Positions 49,619 to 58,874 of a DNA stretch of 64,000 bases are shown here, piece after piece. Origin of the DNA: Prevotella sp. UBA2754 (lineage in GTDB: Bacteria; Bacteroidota; Bacteroidia; Bacteroidales; Bacteroidaceae); the NCBI GenBank assembly GCA_002353295.1, contig DEJG01000008.1, forward strand, positions 1 to 64,000, read 5' to 3'. Position numbers and translations under genes: made by a program. Position 1 is the stretch's first letter; each line of letters begins with the position of its first letter. The notes below the pieces were generated by a model that searched no databases, was not told where the DNA came from, and worked only from the letters and a program-made list of their open reading frames with translations.

Positions 49619-50809
49619 TTAGTTGGGAGCTTGTCTATAACAGAAATAGGCGATGATAGCATACAAAATATTAGGAATCCATGCTGCCAATATCGGAGGC
49701 GTATCGGCATTGATGGCGAAAGTTGAACTGATTGTTTGCAAGAGAATATAGGAAAAAGACAATGCTAATCCAATACCCAGGTACATGCCCATACCGCCTT
49801 TGCGCTTTCGAGAAGAAAGCGAAACACCGATAATTGTCAGTATGAACGAAGCAAAAGATGTTGCAATGCGTTTATGATATTCTACCTCGTACTGCACCAC
49901 GTTACTTGAGCCACGTTCTTGTTGTTTTGATATATATCGCAACAACTCTGGTGAAGTAAATGTTTCCTGTTGTCCTTTCGAGAAAATCAGGTCCATAGGC
50001 TCCATCTGTATCAAAGTGTCAATCTCAGACCCACTGGTAATCTTCTCTCTCATACCTTTCAGTTCTCGAATCTTATAACTACGAGCCTTCCAGTGATAAC
50101 GTGAGTCACTGATAGTGTCGTATTGAATGACGCTAGCCGTCATATGGCTCACCAGTTTTTTCTTATCAAACTTATAAAGTGAGAATCCATAACCAGTCTT
50201 ACGGATATCGTCATACTGGGAGATATAGGCTACCGTTCCCTTGTCGACCATCAACTGAATATTCGATGCCGTTGTATTCCTCCGGCTGTTCTTATAGAGT
50301 GATTCGAAATCATGACGCACCACCGTACCCTTTGGTATGATGTAAGCGCCCAGATAGAAGTTTAAAACGGCTATCAGTGCTGCAGAGATGAGGTAGGGCC
50401 GAAGCAGACGTTTGAAACTCATACCACAAGCCAGCATTGCAATAATCTCAGAATTACCAGCCAGTTTCGACGTAAAGAAAATGACAGCAATGAAAACGAA
50501 TAACGGTGAAAAAAGATTGGCGAAATAGGGCACGAAGTTCATGTAGTAGTCAAAGACTATAGCTCTCAATGGCGCATGATTCGTAGTGAATTTAGCTAAA
50601 TTCTCATTGATGTCGAAAACGATAGATATGGAAATAATCAGTGCAATCGAGTATATGTAAGTACCAATGAATTTCTTGATAATATACCAGTCCATCCGCT
50701 GGATATACTGAAGCGGATTATATTTTTTCAGGAATACCAATCGATTCCAAGGCAATCGTGTCCAAAATTGCCTCGCCTTGGTCCATAATGCTATCATTTT
50801 TTCTTTCAT
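49619..50809 (-). CDS. LptF/LptG family lipopolysaccharide-transport permease
   Basis: Inner-membrane permease of 396 aa in the YjgP/YjgQ family, part of the ABC machine that pulls LPS from the inner membrane to the Lpt bridge. Three membrane helices come first (YIIKKFIGTYIYSIALIISISIV in part, FANLFSPLFVFIAVIFF, LLRPYLISAALIAVLNFYLG), then a periplasmic beta-jellyroll region (about 150-310), then three C-terminal helices (SFASFILTIIGVSLSSRKRK, MYLGIGLALSFSYILLQTI, PILAAWIPNILYAIIAYFCY). A single such gene is seen here, as often in Bacteroidetes. It overlaps tgt by 4 bases. Confidence 0.92.
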   Translation of the reverse strand: MKEKMIALWTKARQFWTRLPWNRLVFLKKYNPLQYIQRMDWYIIKKFIGTYIYSIALIISISIVFDINENLAKFTTNHAPLRAIVFDYYMNFVPYFANLFSPLFVFIAVIFFTSKLAGNSEIIAMLACGMSFKRLLRPYLISAALIAVLNFYLGAYIIPKGTVVRHDFESLYKNSRRNTTASNIQLMVDKGTVAYISQYDDIRKTGYGFSLYKFDKKKLVSHMTASVIQYDTISDSRYHWKARSYKIRELKGMREKITSGSEIDTLIQMEPMDLIFSKGQQETFTSPELLRYISKQQERGSSNVVQYEVEYHKRIATSFASFILTIIGVSLSSRKRKGGMGMYLGIGLALSFSYILLQTISSTFAINADTPPILAAWIPNILYAIIAYFCYRQAPN

Positions 50810-51933
50810 CTTCTTCGTCCTAAATCATCAATGATCGATCGTTTCCATGGTACGAAATCTCCTTGTTCTATATGCAGACGGGCATCTGTCACCAGCCGCA
50901 AATAGAATGAAAGATTATGGATGGAGGCTATCTGCATAGCCAACAGCTCTTGTGCTTTGAACAAGTGATGTAGATATGCCTTTGTATGGATACGATCTAT
51001 CTCACAGCCCTCAGGATCAATAGGTGAGAAGTCTGTCTCCCATTTCTTATTGCGCATATTCATCGTACCTTGATAAGTGAACAACATAGCATTGCGTCCA
51101 TTTCGTGTTGGCATCACACAGTCGAACATGTCAACCCCTCGCTCGATAGCTTCAAGTATGTTCTGTGGTGTGCCAACTCCCATCAAATATCTGGGCTTGT
51201 CTTTAGGTAATATCTCATTGACCACCTCTATCATTTCATACATCACCTCTGTAGGTTCGCCCACAGCTAATCCTCCAATGGCATTGCCATCGGCACCCTT
51301 ATCGGCAACATATTTTGCAGCCTCCCGTCGCAAGTCTTTAAAGGTGCATCCCTGTACGATGGGGAACAGGCTTTGCTGATATCCATAAAGGGGAGACGTT
51401 TCATTGAATCGCTTGATGCAACGATCAAGCCACCGCTGCGTTAGTCCAAGCGATTTCTTTGCATATTGATAGTCACTCTGTCCTGGAGGACATTCGTCGA
51501 GAGCCATCATAATGTCTGCACCAATAATACGCTCTGTATCCATCACGTTCTCTGGGGTGAAGATATGTTTCGAACCGTCTATATGACTGCGAAACTCACA
51601 ACCTTCTTCCCTCAGTTTCCGGATACCTGTTAAAGAGAAAACCTGAAATCCGCCAGAGTCCGTTAGTATGGGGCGGTCCCATGTGTTAAATTGATGCAGG
51701 CCACCTGCCTTACGTAAAATATCAAGGCCCGGACGTAAATAAAGGTGATAAGTATTCCCAAGTATAATCTGTGCTTTTACTTGTTCTCTCAATTCAGAGA
51801 AGTGTACACCTTTAACACTACCCGCCGTACCGACTGGCATAAAAATTGGAGTTTTGATCTGTCCGTGGTCGGTAGTGATCAATCCTATACGAGCATCACT
51901 TGCAGAGTCAGTATGTTGAAGTTCAAACTTCAT
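50806..51933 (-). CDS. tgt: tRNA-guanine(34) transglycosylase
   Basis: Enzyme of 375 aa that swaps guanine 34 for a queuine precursor in tRNAs with GUN anticodons. Catalytic-site motifs are TDSGGFQVFSL (about 91-101), GGLAVGEP and GVDMFDCVMPTRNGRNA with the nucleophilic Asp (about 265). The CxCxxC zinc motif expected about 35 residues after this, before the AYLHHL helix, is not present: the segment reads DPEGCEIDRIHTKAYLHHL with one Cys. From memory other Bacteroidetes Tgt proteins share this lack. It lies 9 bases after lon and overlaps the lptG-like gene by 4. Confidence 0.95.
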   Translation of the reverse strand: MKFELQHTDSASDARIGLITTDHGQIKTPIFMPVGTAGSVKGVHFSELREQVKAQIILGNTYHLYLRPGLDILRKAGGLHQFNTWDRPILTDSGGFQVFSLTGIRKLREEGCEFRSHIDGSKHIFTPENVMDTERIIGADIMMALDECPPGQSDYQYAKKSLGLTQRWLDRCIKRFNETSPLYGYQQSLFPIVQGCTFKDLRREAAKYVADKGADGNAIGGLAVGEPTEVMYEMIEVVNEILPKDKPRYLMGVGTPQNILEAIERGVDMFDCVMPTRNGRNAMLFTYQGTMNMRNKKWETDFSPIDPEGCEIDRIHTKAYLHHLFKAQELLAMQIASIHNLSFYLRLVTDARLHIEQGDFVPWKRSIIDDLGRRR

Positions 51934-51942
51934 ATTCGTCTG

Positions 51943-54423
51943 TTAACTAGCAATATTCTTATTCTCCTCTTCAGAAATAGTGAAGTCAAGTGGATTCTCC
52001 ACAATTTCATCAGTTAGCGCAAAGTCCCATACATCTTGAACATTCTCAACATAGTGAAATTTGACCCCCTTTAAATACATATCAGGAATTTCGTCAATAT
52101 CTTTCTTGTTGTCTCGACACATCATGATGTCGGTAATGCCAGCACGCTTGGCAGCTAATATTTTTTCCTTAATACCACCTACGGGCAGCACTTTTCCACG
52201 CAATGTAATTTCACCCGTCATAGCTGTATTCTTACGCACCTTGCGCTGAGTGAGAGCCGATGCAATAGAGGTGGCAATCGTAATACCAGCCGATGGTCCG
52301 TCCTTCGGAGTAGCCCCCTCAGGAACGTGGATATGAATGTTCCAATGGTCGAAGATGCGATAGTCGATATTTAACTTATCGGCATGTGCCTTCACATATT
52401 CCAACGCCAGCACGGCACTCTCTTTCATCACATCTCCCAGATTACCTGTCAGAGTGAGTTTTGCACCTTTGCCCTTCGAGAGCGATGTCTCGATGAACAA
52501 TATCTCTCCACCCACACTTGTCCATGCCAGTCCTGTAACAACGCCTGCATAGCTATTGCCCTGATAAATGTCGCGATAAAAAGGTGGTTTGCCCAATAAC
52601 CCTTCAATCTCTTTAGGTGAGATTTTTAGGAATGGCAGTTCACCTACTTTGGCTTTCTGAAAGGCCATTTTGCGTAACGCTTTATTGATTTGTTTCTCCA
52701 ACTGTCGTACACCACTTTCGCGTGTATACTGTTCGATAATTTTTTCAATAGCAGCTTTATGGAAAGTCAATCCTTTGTCAGTAAGCCCTGTATTCTCCTT
52801 TTCTTTTGGAATCAGGTGACGCTTAGCTATCTCGATTTTCTCTTCAGTGATATACCCACTCACCTCTATGATTTCCATACGATCAAGAAGTGGCTTGGGT
52901 ATTGTACTAAGGTTATTGGCTGTAGCAATAAATAACACTTTCGATAGGTCGTAATCAACATCAAGATAGTTGTCGTGGAATGCATTGTTCTGTTCTGGGT
53001 CCAGAACCTCCAACAAGGCTGATGCTGGGTCACCATTATGCGTATTCTGAGTAACCTTGTCTATTTCATCAAGAATGAACACCGGATTGCTTGAGCCGGC
53101 CTTCTGTATATTCTTGATGATGCGTCCTGGCATTGCTCCGATATATGTACGGCGATGGCCGCGAATCTCTGCTTCATCGTGTAGACCACCCAGTGACACA
53201 CGTACATATTTGCGATTCAGAGAGTCGGCAATAGATTTTCCCAGACTAGTCTTTCCAACTCCTGGAGGTCCATACAAACACAGAATGGGCGACTTTAGAT
53301 CGCCTCGCAACGAGAGAACGGCGATATATTCCAAAATGCGCTCTTTCACCTTCTCCATCCCATAATGATCTCTGTCTAGTATTTTCTGAGCGCGATCCAG
53401 ATTCAGGTCGTCTTCTGTATATTCGTTCCACGGTAGCGATACCAGCGTTTGCAGATAGGTCAGTTGTACGTTGAAGTCTGGACTCTGCGGATTCAGTTGG
53501 TCTAGCTTGTCCACCTCTTTATTAAAGATGCGAGCAATCTCTTCGTTCCATTTCTTGTCAGCAGCTTTTTCCAACAGTGCTTTCTTTTCAGGCGAACTCT
53601 CGTTTCCCATTTCTGCCTGCAGGTTTTTTATCTGCTGTTGCAAGAAGTAGTTACGCTGTTGTTCGTCAATATCGTCACGGGTTTTATTTCGAATGTCTAT
53701 TTTCAGATTTTGCAAATCCAATTCGCGGTTCACGATTTTCATCACATTGAATAAGCGTTCCTTGACCGACGATAGCATCAGTAGCGCCATTTTCTCTTTT
53801 GTGGAAAAAGGCATATTAGAGCAGATGAAATTAAGCGCCATGATGTTATTGTCGACATTCTTGATGGCGAAAGCAGCCTCTTCTGGTATATCGTCATTCA
53901 ATTTTATATATTCAGCTGTCTGCTGGCGCAGATCCTCCATAGCTGTATGAAATTCTGAATCGTGTTTGTCGGGTTGTATTTCAGGAATCACTTCCACGCT
54001 GCCTTCCATAAAAGGCTTGTATTTTTTTATTTCCAAAAGTCGGATGCGTCCCAGTCCTTGCACGATAGCAGTGATGTTACCGTTAGGCAACGTCAGCAGT
54101 TTCAGAACCTTGGCATAAACTCCCATTTCATATAAGTCTGATTTGATGGGATATTCTATATCTGGATCACGCTGACAGAAGATGCCCATATACATGTCTT
54201 TCTTCTCCACGTGACGTACCACCTTCATGCTGGCCTCACGACCGATGATAATGGGCGATACGACACCAGGAAACAACACGATGTTGCGCACCGCTAGAAT
54301 GGGTATCACATCGGGCACTTCTTTTTGTGCTATAGTCAAGTTGTCGAAATCGCCTTCTACATCGGCAATCATCGAGAACGCTCTGTTATTATTATCCATA
54401 AACATTTTAAATTTCTCTTCCAT
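51943..54423 (-). CDS. lon: ATP-dependent protease Lon
   Basis: LonA protease of 826 aa degrading damaged and regulatory proteins. The N-terminal substrate-binding domain starts around residue 38 (IPILAVRNIVLFPGVV), followed by a coiled-coil part with RNYFLQQQIKNLQAEMG. The AAA+ domain has Walker A YGPPGVGKTSLGK (about 385-397) and Walker B VFILDEIDKV. The proteolytic domain has the serine in KDGPSAGIT (about 725) and the lysine in GIKEKILAAKRAGI. The start at 54423 gives 5-10 residues before a second Met pair (MFMDNN), which is equally possible. It lies 3 bases after the MATE-kinase gene. Confidence 0.96.
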   Translation of the reverse strand: MEEKFKMFMDNNNRAFSMIADVEGDFDNLTIAQKEVPDVIPILAVRNIVLFPGVVSPIIIGREASMKVVRHVEKKDMYMGIFCQRDPDIEYPIKSDLYEMGVYAKVLKLLTLPNGNITAIVQGLGRIRLLEIKKYKPFMEGSVEVIPEIQPDKHDSEFHTAMEDLRQQTAEYIKLNDDIPEEAAFAIKNVDNNIMALNFICSNMPFSTKEKMALLMLSSVKERLFNVMKIVNRELDLQNLKIDIRNKTRDDIDEQQRNYFLQQQIKNLQAEMGNESSPEKKALLEKAADKKWNEEIARIFNKEVDKLDQLNPQSPDFNVQLTYLQTLVSLPWNEYTEDDLNLDRAQKILDRDHYGMEKVKERILEYIAVLSLRGDLKSPILCLYGPPGVGKTSLGKSIADSLNRKYVRVSLGGLHDEAEIRGHRRTYIGAMPGRIIKNIQKAGSSNPVFILDEIDKVTQNTHNGDPASALLEVLDPEQNNAFHDNYLDVDYDLSKVLFIATANNLSTIPKPLLDRMEIIEVSGYITEEKIEIAKRHLIPKEKENTGLTDKGLTFHKAAIEKIIEQYTRESGVRQLEKQINKALRKMAFQKAKVGELPFLKISPKEIEGLLGKPPFYRDIYQGNSYAGVVTGLAWTSVGGEILFIETSLSKGKGAKLTLTGNLGDVMKESAVLALEYVKAHADKLNIDYRIFDHWNIHIHVPEGATPKDGPSAGITIATSIASALTQRKVRKNTAMTGEITLRGKVLPVGGIKEKILAAKRAGITDIMMCRDNKKDIDEIPDMYLKGVKFHYVENVQDVWDFALTDEIVENPLDFTISEEENKNIAS

Positions 54424-54426
54424 ATA

Positions 54427-56205
54427 TTACTCCTTAGAATTGTATGCTTTATGTATGAATACAGTGTTTTGACCGTACATATATTTATAGTTGATGTCAG
54501 GAATAATGTTCGTCACCAGTCTGAGTCCCAAATGCTGATAGTTTTCCTTTCCGATATTCTTGTCACTCATTTTGCCTGCTTGGATGGGATCGAATGGTTT
54601 GCCAGCATCTTTCAGAGTGACATAGATACCTTCAGAATTGCAGCACAAGTGCACATCGAATGAATGATGTATAACATGACCTTCCGAAAATTGGGCGATG
54701 TTAGTCATCAATTCCTCACAACATAAGTTTATGTCGAATCGTACGTCGCTTCTCACCTGGGCTGTCTTCATGAATTGATCTATCTCGTCAAGTGCCTGGT
54801 GCACATCGTTTTCCTCGTATTTTATGGATCGGTCGAAAGTGTAATCCTTGGTACTTTCTGGAATCATCGTCAAAGGCGATATTGCGTCGTGTACTGCTTT
54901 ACTGCGCATGAAAGTAAACATCAGTTGCAAAATCAGTACACCCACACAGGCCAGTACAAATCCCCACCATAGTTCAACATTTTCCAGTTCGGCAACTACC
55001 CATACGGTGACTACCATAAAAAAAGTCTGTGCAGTAGCAGTCGTAACACTTGTCTTTTCGTGCCCAACCAGCTGATAACTACTCAACAAAATCTGTGTCG
55101 TAGCAAAAGGTATAAGCATCAAGGCAAAGATGCGTAGCACACGATTAAGTTCCGTTACTAACGTTCCTTCATGCACGCCGAAAAGGTGAGCTACTAGCCC
55201 AGGAATATACATAAATACTATCAATATAGTCACCAGAGACCCCGTCAGTACCAATGCCTTCCGCACTAATATCGAAAGACCTCTCAAGTCACGTTCGCCG
55301 ACAAGAACTCCTCCCACAGCAAACAGAGATTCGATGATACCATCAATAAAAACATATGAGAGAAGTAGCATTTGCAGACATACCGACCACAAGAACAATC
55401 CGTCGGCTCCCAGATAGGTTCCAACAATATAGTTTAGCAATAGAATTGTGATGGCCATCAACGAATTGCTCAGTGTTACGGGAGCACCTTCCTTGATATT
55501 GAAGATGAAGATGCGGAAAAAATTCTTGCCAGGCCATTGTAATTTATATGAACTGATTGGCTTTCGTAGATAGTTGGACAGAAGGAGGATATTAACCAGG
55601 AACATTGAAAGTGAACCAAATGCAGCACCTTCTACACCCATGCCCAATATCCAAATAAGTGTCACGTCCATAATACCGTTTATCACTGCTCCACCTACGA
55701 CGGCTCTTGTCACCATACGCGGCTTACCATCGGTGGCCACAAATAAACAGAGACCATATGATAGCATCTGCAGCCATCCCCCCATTGCATAATGGTGGAT
55801 ATAGTCATAAGCCATCTGGTCTAATCGGGGTTGATCTGAAAGATAGTCTACAATCTCCCAACTATAGATGCTGATTACGAGCGAAACAGCCAGTCCCAGC
55901 GTCATCACAGTGATAATGGTCGTTGTGAATATTTTGGCCACCTTTTCCTTGTCGCCACTACCGATAGCCTGCGCACACATAGCATTAGCGCCGAAACAGA
56001 TAAGGAATCCCATACAGTTGAGTACCTCAACAAAAGGCAATACAAGATTAATAGCCGAAACGGCATCAGGGCCTACGGTGTGACCCACAATCATCGAGTC
56101 AGCCGTATGCGCTAATTGTGTTGCCGCAGCTGTCAGAACAGCTGCAAATACGAAATTCATTAGCGCTTTTGACACAATAAATGTATTTCTCTTGTGTTCG
56201 CCCAT
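54427..56205 (-). CDS. MATE-family transporter fused to RsbW-like histidine kinase/ATPase domain
   Basis: Fusion protein of 592 aa. Residues 1-455 form a MATE-type exporter with about 12 membrane helices (starts FIVSKALMNFVFAAVLTAAA; includes MIVGHTVGPDAVSAINLVLPFV (in part) and GANAMCAQAIGSGDKEKV), a family that uses ion gradients to expel drugs or metabolites. Residues 460-592 form a GHKL ATPase like anti-sigma kinases: the N box is NLCCEELMTNIAQFS, G1 is LKDAGKPFDP and G2 is HLGLRLV. This implies ATP binding linked to a transporter, possibly partner-switch control. The promoter at 56243 is strong. It is 3 bases upstream of lon. Confidence 0.88.
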   Translation of the reverse strand: MGEHKRNTFIVSKALMNFVFAAVLTAAATQLAHTADSMIVGHTVGPDAVSAINLVLPFVEVLNCMGFLICFGANAMCAQAIGSGDKEKVAKIFTTTIITVMTLGLAVSLVISIYSWEIVDYLSDQPRLDQMAYDYIHHYAMGGWLQMLSYGLCLFVATDGKPRMVTRAVVGGAVINGIMDVTLIWILGMGVEGAAFGSLSMFLVNILLLSNYLRKPISSYKLQWPGKNFFRIFIFNIKEGAPVTLSNSLMAITILLLNYIVGTYLGADGLFLWSVCLQMLLLSYVFIDGIIESLFAVGGVLVGERDLRGLSILVRKALVLTGSLVTILIVFMYIPGLVAHLFGVHEGTLVTELNRVLRIFALMLIPFATTQILLSSYQLVGHEKTSVTTATAQTFFMVVTVWVVAELENVELWWGFVLACVGVLILQLMFTFMRSKAVHDAISPLTMIPESTKDYTFDRSIKYEENDVHQALDEIDQFMKTAQVRSDVRFDINLCCEELMTNIAQFSEGHVIHHSFDVHLCCNSEGIYVTLKDAGKPFDPIQAGKMSDKNIGKENYQHLGLRLVTNIIPDINYKYMYGQNTVFIHKAYNSKE

Positions 56206-56242
56206 TTCCTTTAATTTAATTTATTTATGTGTTAACGACTTG

Positions 56243-56274
56243 CAAAGGTACGAATAAGTAAGAAGATAACCAAA
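56243..56274 (-). promoter_or_regulatory. Promoter of the MATE-kinase/lon operon
   Basis: On the minus strand TTTG (56274-56271), a 20-base spacer and TACCTTTG (56250-56243), 38 bases upstream of the start codon. Confidence 0.75.
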
Positions 56275-56365
56275 TTTAATCTGCAAAAAGGCTAAATTTT
56301 ATTTGTCGTTACTAAATTACTAACACTTTAGGTTGAGAGGTGGAAGAAAAATATAAGCTGAAAGT

Positions 56366-56396
56366 TTTGTGCTTTCGTCTTTTTTGTTTACCTTTG
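56366..56396 (+). promoter_or_regulatory. Promoter of the lipoprotein gene before glmS
   Basis: TTTG at 56366-56369, an exact 19-base spacer and TACCTTTG at 56389-56396. It lies 22 bases from the ATG. Confidence 0.8.
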
Positions 56397-56418
56397 TCGC
56401 GTCAAAAGCGAAAACAAG

Positions 56419-56886
56419 ATGAAAAATTTAATTCTTTTCTTTGCGATAACAACTCTGTTTATCGCTTGTTCAGAGGACAAGAAACCCTTTAACTATCGTG
56501 GACTTCCTTTGACACTTTCCACTTCTCAGTTTGTTGATTCTATGCATCAACGTGGCTTTTCAATTGACAGTGCAGCTTCCGACAGTGGCAAAACTGTGGT
56601 CTTTGCTGCTCAAAAATTCACGTACAGAGTATTGCTGGCCCATGCAGGTGAGCAAATTGCAGCCGTGCAGGAAACCTATAACATGTCTACTAACGACAGT
56701 ACCCGTCAGTTGTGGCAGGAGTTGCGCGACGGATTGGAGAAGGAACTAGGTGCATGGCCTGATTGTCCGATGCTGAAGGACGATCACAAGGTGGCTAACT
56801 TTGATGCCTCTGATGGTATTGTTTCCGTGATTTTGGAGAATACCTACAAACCAACACTCACAGTTAGGTATGTACCGAAAAAATAA
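56419..56886 (+). CDS. Small lipoprotein of unknown function
   Basis: Protein of 155 aa with a lipoprotein signal (MKNLILFFAITTLFIAC, Cys17 acylated). The mature domain begins EDKKPFNYRGLPLTLSTSQFVDSMHQRGFSID (in part) and ends SVILENTYKPTLTVRYVPKK; I do not recognise the family. The pattern (GLPL..S.SQFVDSM..RGF) suggests a compact alpha/beta domain that occurs in several Bacteroidales lipoproteins, but this is only an impression. It lies 68 bases upstream of glmS and may be co-transcribed with it. Confidence 0.8.
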   Translation: MKNLILFFAITTLFIACSEDKKPFNYRGLPLTLSTSQFVDSMHQRGFSIDSAASDSGKTVVFAAQKFTYRVLLAHAGEQIAAVQETYNMSTNDSTRQLWQELRDGLEKELGAWPDCPMLKDDHKVANFDASDGIVSVILENTYKPTLTVRYVPKK

Positions 56887-56954
56887 GAAGAAGTACACAA
56901 CACTCAAATATATAACAACACAAACATTTACGAAAGGAATTAGAGAGAACGCTT

Positions 56955-58799
56955 ATGTGTGGAATAGTAGGTTATATCGGTAAGAAAGACGCTTTCCCAA
57001 TATTGATTAAAGGCCTACGCCGACTGGAATATCGTGGATACGATTCTGCAGGTGTGGCCTTGATTAATAATGATGGACTTCTAAATGTCTACAAAACAAA
57101 AGGGAAAGTTGATAATTTGGTAGATTATTGCAATGACAAGAATGTTACAGGCACTGTGGGTATAGCCCATACTCGTTGGGCTACACACGGAGAACCTTCT
57201 GCGCAGAATGCCCATCCGCATTATTCGGAATCGAAGAATTTGGCCATCATCCACAATGGTATTATTGAGAACTATGCCGACCTGAAGACCAAGTTGCAGA
57301 CCAAGGGTGTGACATTCCGTTCGGAAACAGACACCGAAGTACTGGTGCAACTGGTGGAATACGTAATGGAGCGTAAGGAACTCGATTTGCTGACAGCTGT
57401 GCAGGTGGCACTCTATCAGGTGATTGGTGCCTATGCCATTGCCATCATTGACAAGCGTCATCCTGACCAAATTATCGCAGCCCGTAAGCAGAGCCCACTG
57501 GTGGTAGGTATTGGCGACGACGAGTTCTTCCTCGGTTCAGATGCCAGTCCTATTGTGGAATATACCGATAAGGTGGTGTACTTGGAAGACGGTAATATCG
57601 CTGTGATTCGCAGGGGGCACGACCTGAAGGTGGTCAGTATTCTGGGCGAAGAACAGGAACTGGCAGTCAAGAAGGTGGATATCAATCTGGGCCAATTGGA
57701 GAAGGGCGGTTTCCCACACTTCATGCTGAAAGAGATTTTTGAACAGCCCGAATGCCTGACCAATTGTATGCGTGGTCGGGTGAATGTTGATACCGACAAT
57801 GTAGTGCTCTCTGCCGTCATTGACTATAAAAAACAACTGCTCGGTGCCAAACGGTTCATCATCGTGGCATGTGGAACGTCGTGGCATGCAGGACTGATAG
57901 GCAAGCAGATGATAGAGCAACTCTGTCGCATACCTGTAGAGGTGGAATACGCCTCCGAGTTCCGCTATCGCAATCCCGTGATTACCAACGAAGACGTAGT
58001 GATAGCAATTTCGCAGAGTGGTGAGACTGCCGATACTCTAGCTGCTGTGCAACTGGCAAAGGATGCCGGAGCCTTTATCTATGGTATTTGTAATGCTATC
58101 GGCTCGAGTATTCCCCGTGCAACGGATACTGGTTCGTATATCCACGTAGGACCGGAGATTGGTGTGGCTTCTACCAAAGCATTCACTGGTCAGGTTACCG
58201 TATTGACCATGCTGGCACTGGCACTGGCGAAAGAGAAGGGTACCATCTCCAGCGATGACTATATGCATATTGTGAAGGAGTTGCACGAGATACCCAATAA
58301 AATTAAGGAGGTGTTAAAGCTCAACGACCGTATTGCCGACTTAAGCCGTACCTTCACCTATGCCCGCAACTTTCTCTATCTGGGTCGTGGATTCAGTTAT
58401 CCAGTGGCTTTGGAAGGTGCTTTGAAACTGAAGGAGATTTCATATATCCATGCTGAGGGCTATCCGGCAGCTGAGATGAAGCACGGACCTATTGCCTTGA
58501 TAGATTCCGATATGCCTGTGGTGGTGATAGCCACGCATAATGGTATGTATGAGAAAGTCATCTCCAATATACAAGAGGTGAAAGCCCGTAAGGGTAAGGT
58601 CATTGCCGTTGTCAGTCAGGGCGACGACACCATCAGCAAGATAGCCGACGAGGTGATAGCACTGCCAGATACGATAGAATGTCTGGAACCGTTATTGGCT
58701 ACGATACCTCTTCAGTTGTTGGCTTATCACGTTGCTGTTTGTAAAGGTCTCAACGTTGACCAACCAAGAAACCTTGCAAAGAGTGTTACTGTTGAATGA
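56955..58799 (+). CDS. glmS: Glutamine--fructose-6-phosphate aminotransferase
   Basis: Enzyme of 614 aa making glucosamine 6-phosphate, the entry point to peptidoglycan and LPS amino sugars. The N-terminal glutaminase domain starts with catalytic Cys2 (MCGIVGYIG), with AHTRWATHGEP (about 70-80) and HNGIIENY. Two SIS sugar-isomerase domains follow: CGTSWHAGLIGKQMIEQL (in part), SQSGETADTLAA and GRGFSYPVALEGALKLKE. The C-terminus ends ...PRNLAKSVTVE as in the family. No glmS ribozyme was seen in the 68-base leader. A strong terminator follows. Confidence 0.98.
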   Translation: MCGIVGYIGKKDAFPILIKGLRRLEYRGYDSAGVALINNDGLLNVYKTKGKVDNLVDYCNDKNVTGTVGIAHTRWATHGEPSAQNAHPHYSESKNLAIIHNGIIENYADLKTKLQTKGVTFRSETDTEVLVQLVEYVMERKELDLLTAVQVALYQVIGAYAIAIIDKRHPDQIIAARKQSPLVVGIGDDEFFLGSDASPIVEYTDKVVYLEDGNIAVIRRGHDLKVVSILGEEQELAVKKVDINLGQLEKGGFPHFMLKEIFEQPECLTNCMRGRVNVDTDNVVLSAVIDYKKQLLGAKRFIIVACGTSWHAGLIGKQMIEQLCRIPVEVEYASEFRYRNPVITNEDVVIAISQSGETADTLAAVQLAKDAGAFIYGICNAIGSSIPRATDTGSYIHVGPEIGVASTKAFTGQVTVLTMLALALAKEKGTISSDDYMHIVKELHEIPNKIKEVLKLNDRIADLSRTFTYARNFLYLGRGFSYPVALEGALKLKEISYIHAEGYPAAEMKHGPIALIDSDMPVVVIATHNGMYEKVISNIQEVKARKGKVIAVVSQGDDTISKIADEVIALPDTIECLEPLLATIPLQLLAYHVAVCKGLNVDQPRNLAKSVTVE

Positions 58800-58803
58800 T
58801 ATA

Positions 58804-58840
58804 AAGGGCGATTCGTCATTGACGTTTCGCCCTTCTTTTT
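58804..58840. terminator. Terminator after glmS
   Basis: Eight-base stem AAGGGCGA/TCGCCCTT (58804-58811 with 58827-58834), then CTTTTT. Confidence 0.85.
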
Positions 58841-58874
58841 AAATTAAGATATAAATAGAATTATACAAGATAGA

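Noticed and set aside
56887..56954. glmS ribozyme upstream of glmS
   Set aside because: The 68-base leader is A/C-rich without the ribozyme core, and this riboswitch is not expected in Bacteroidetes.
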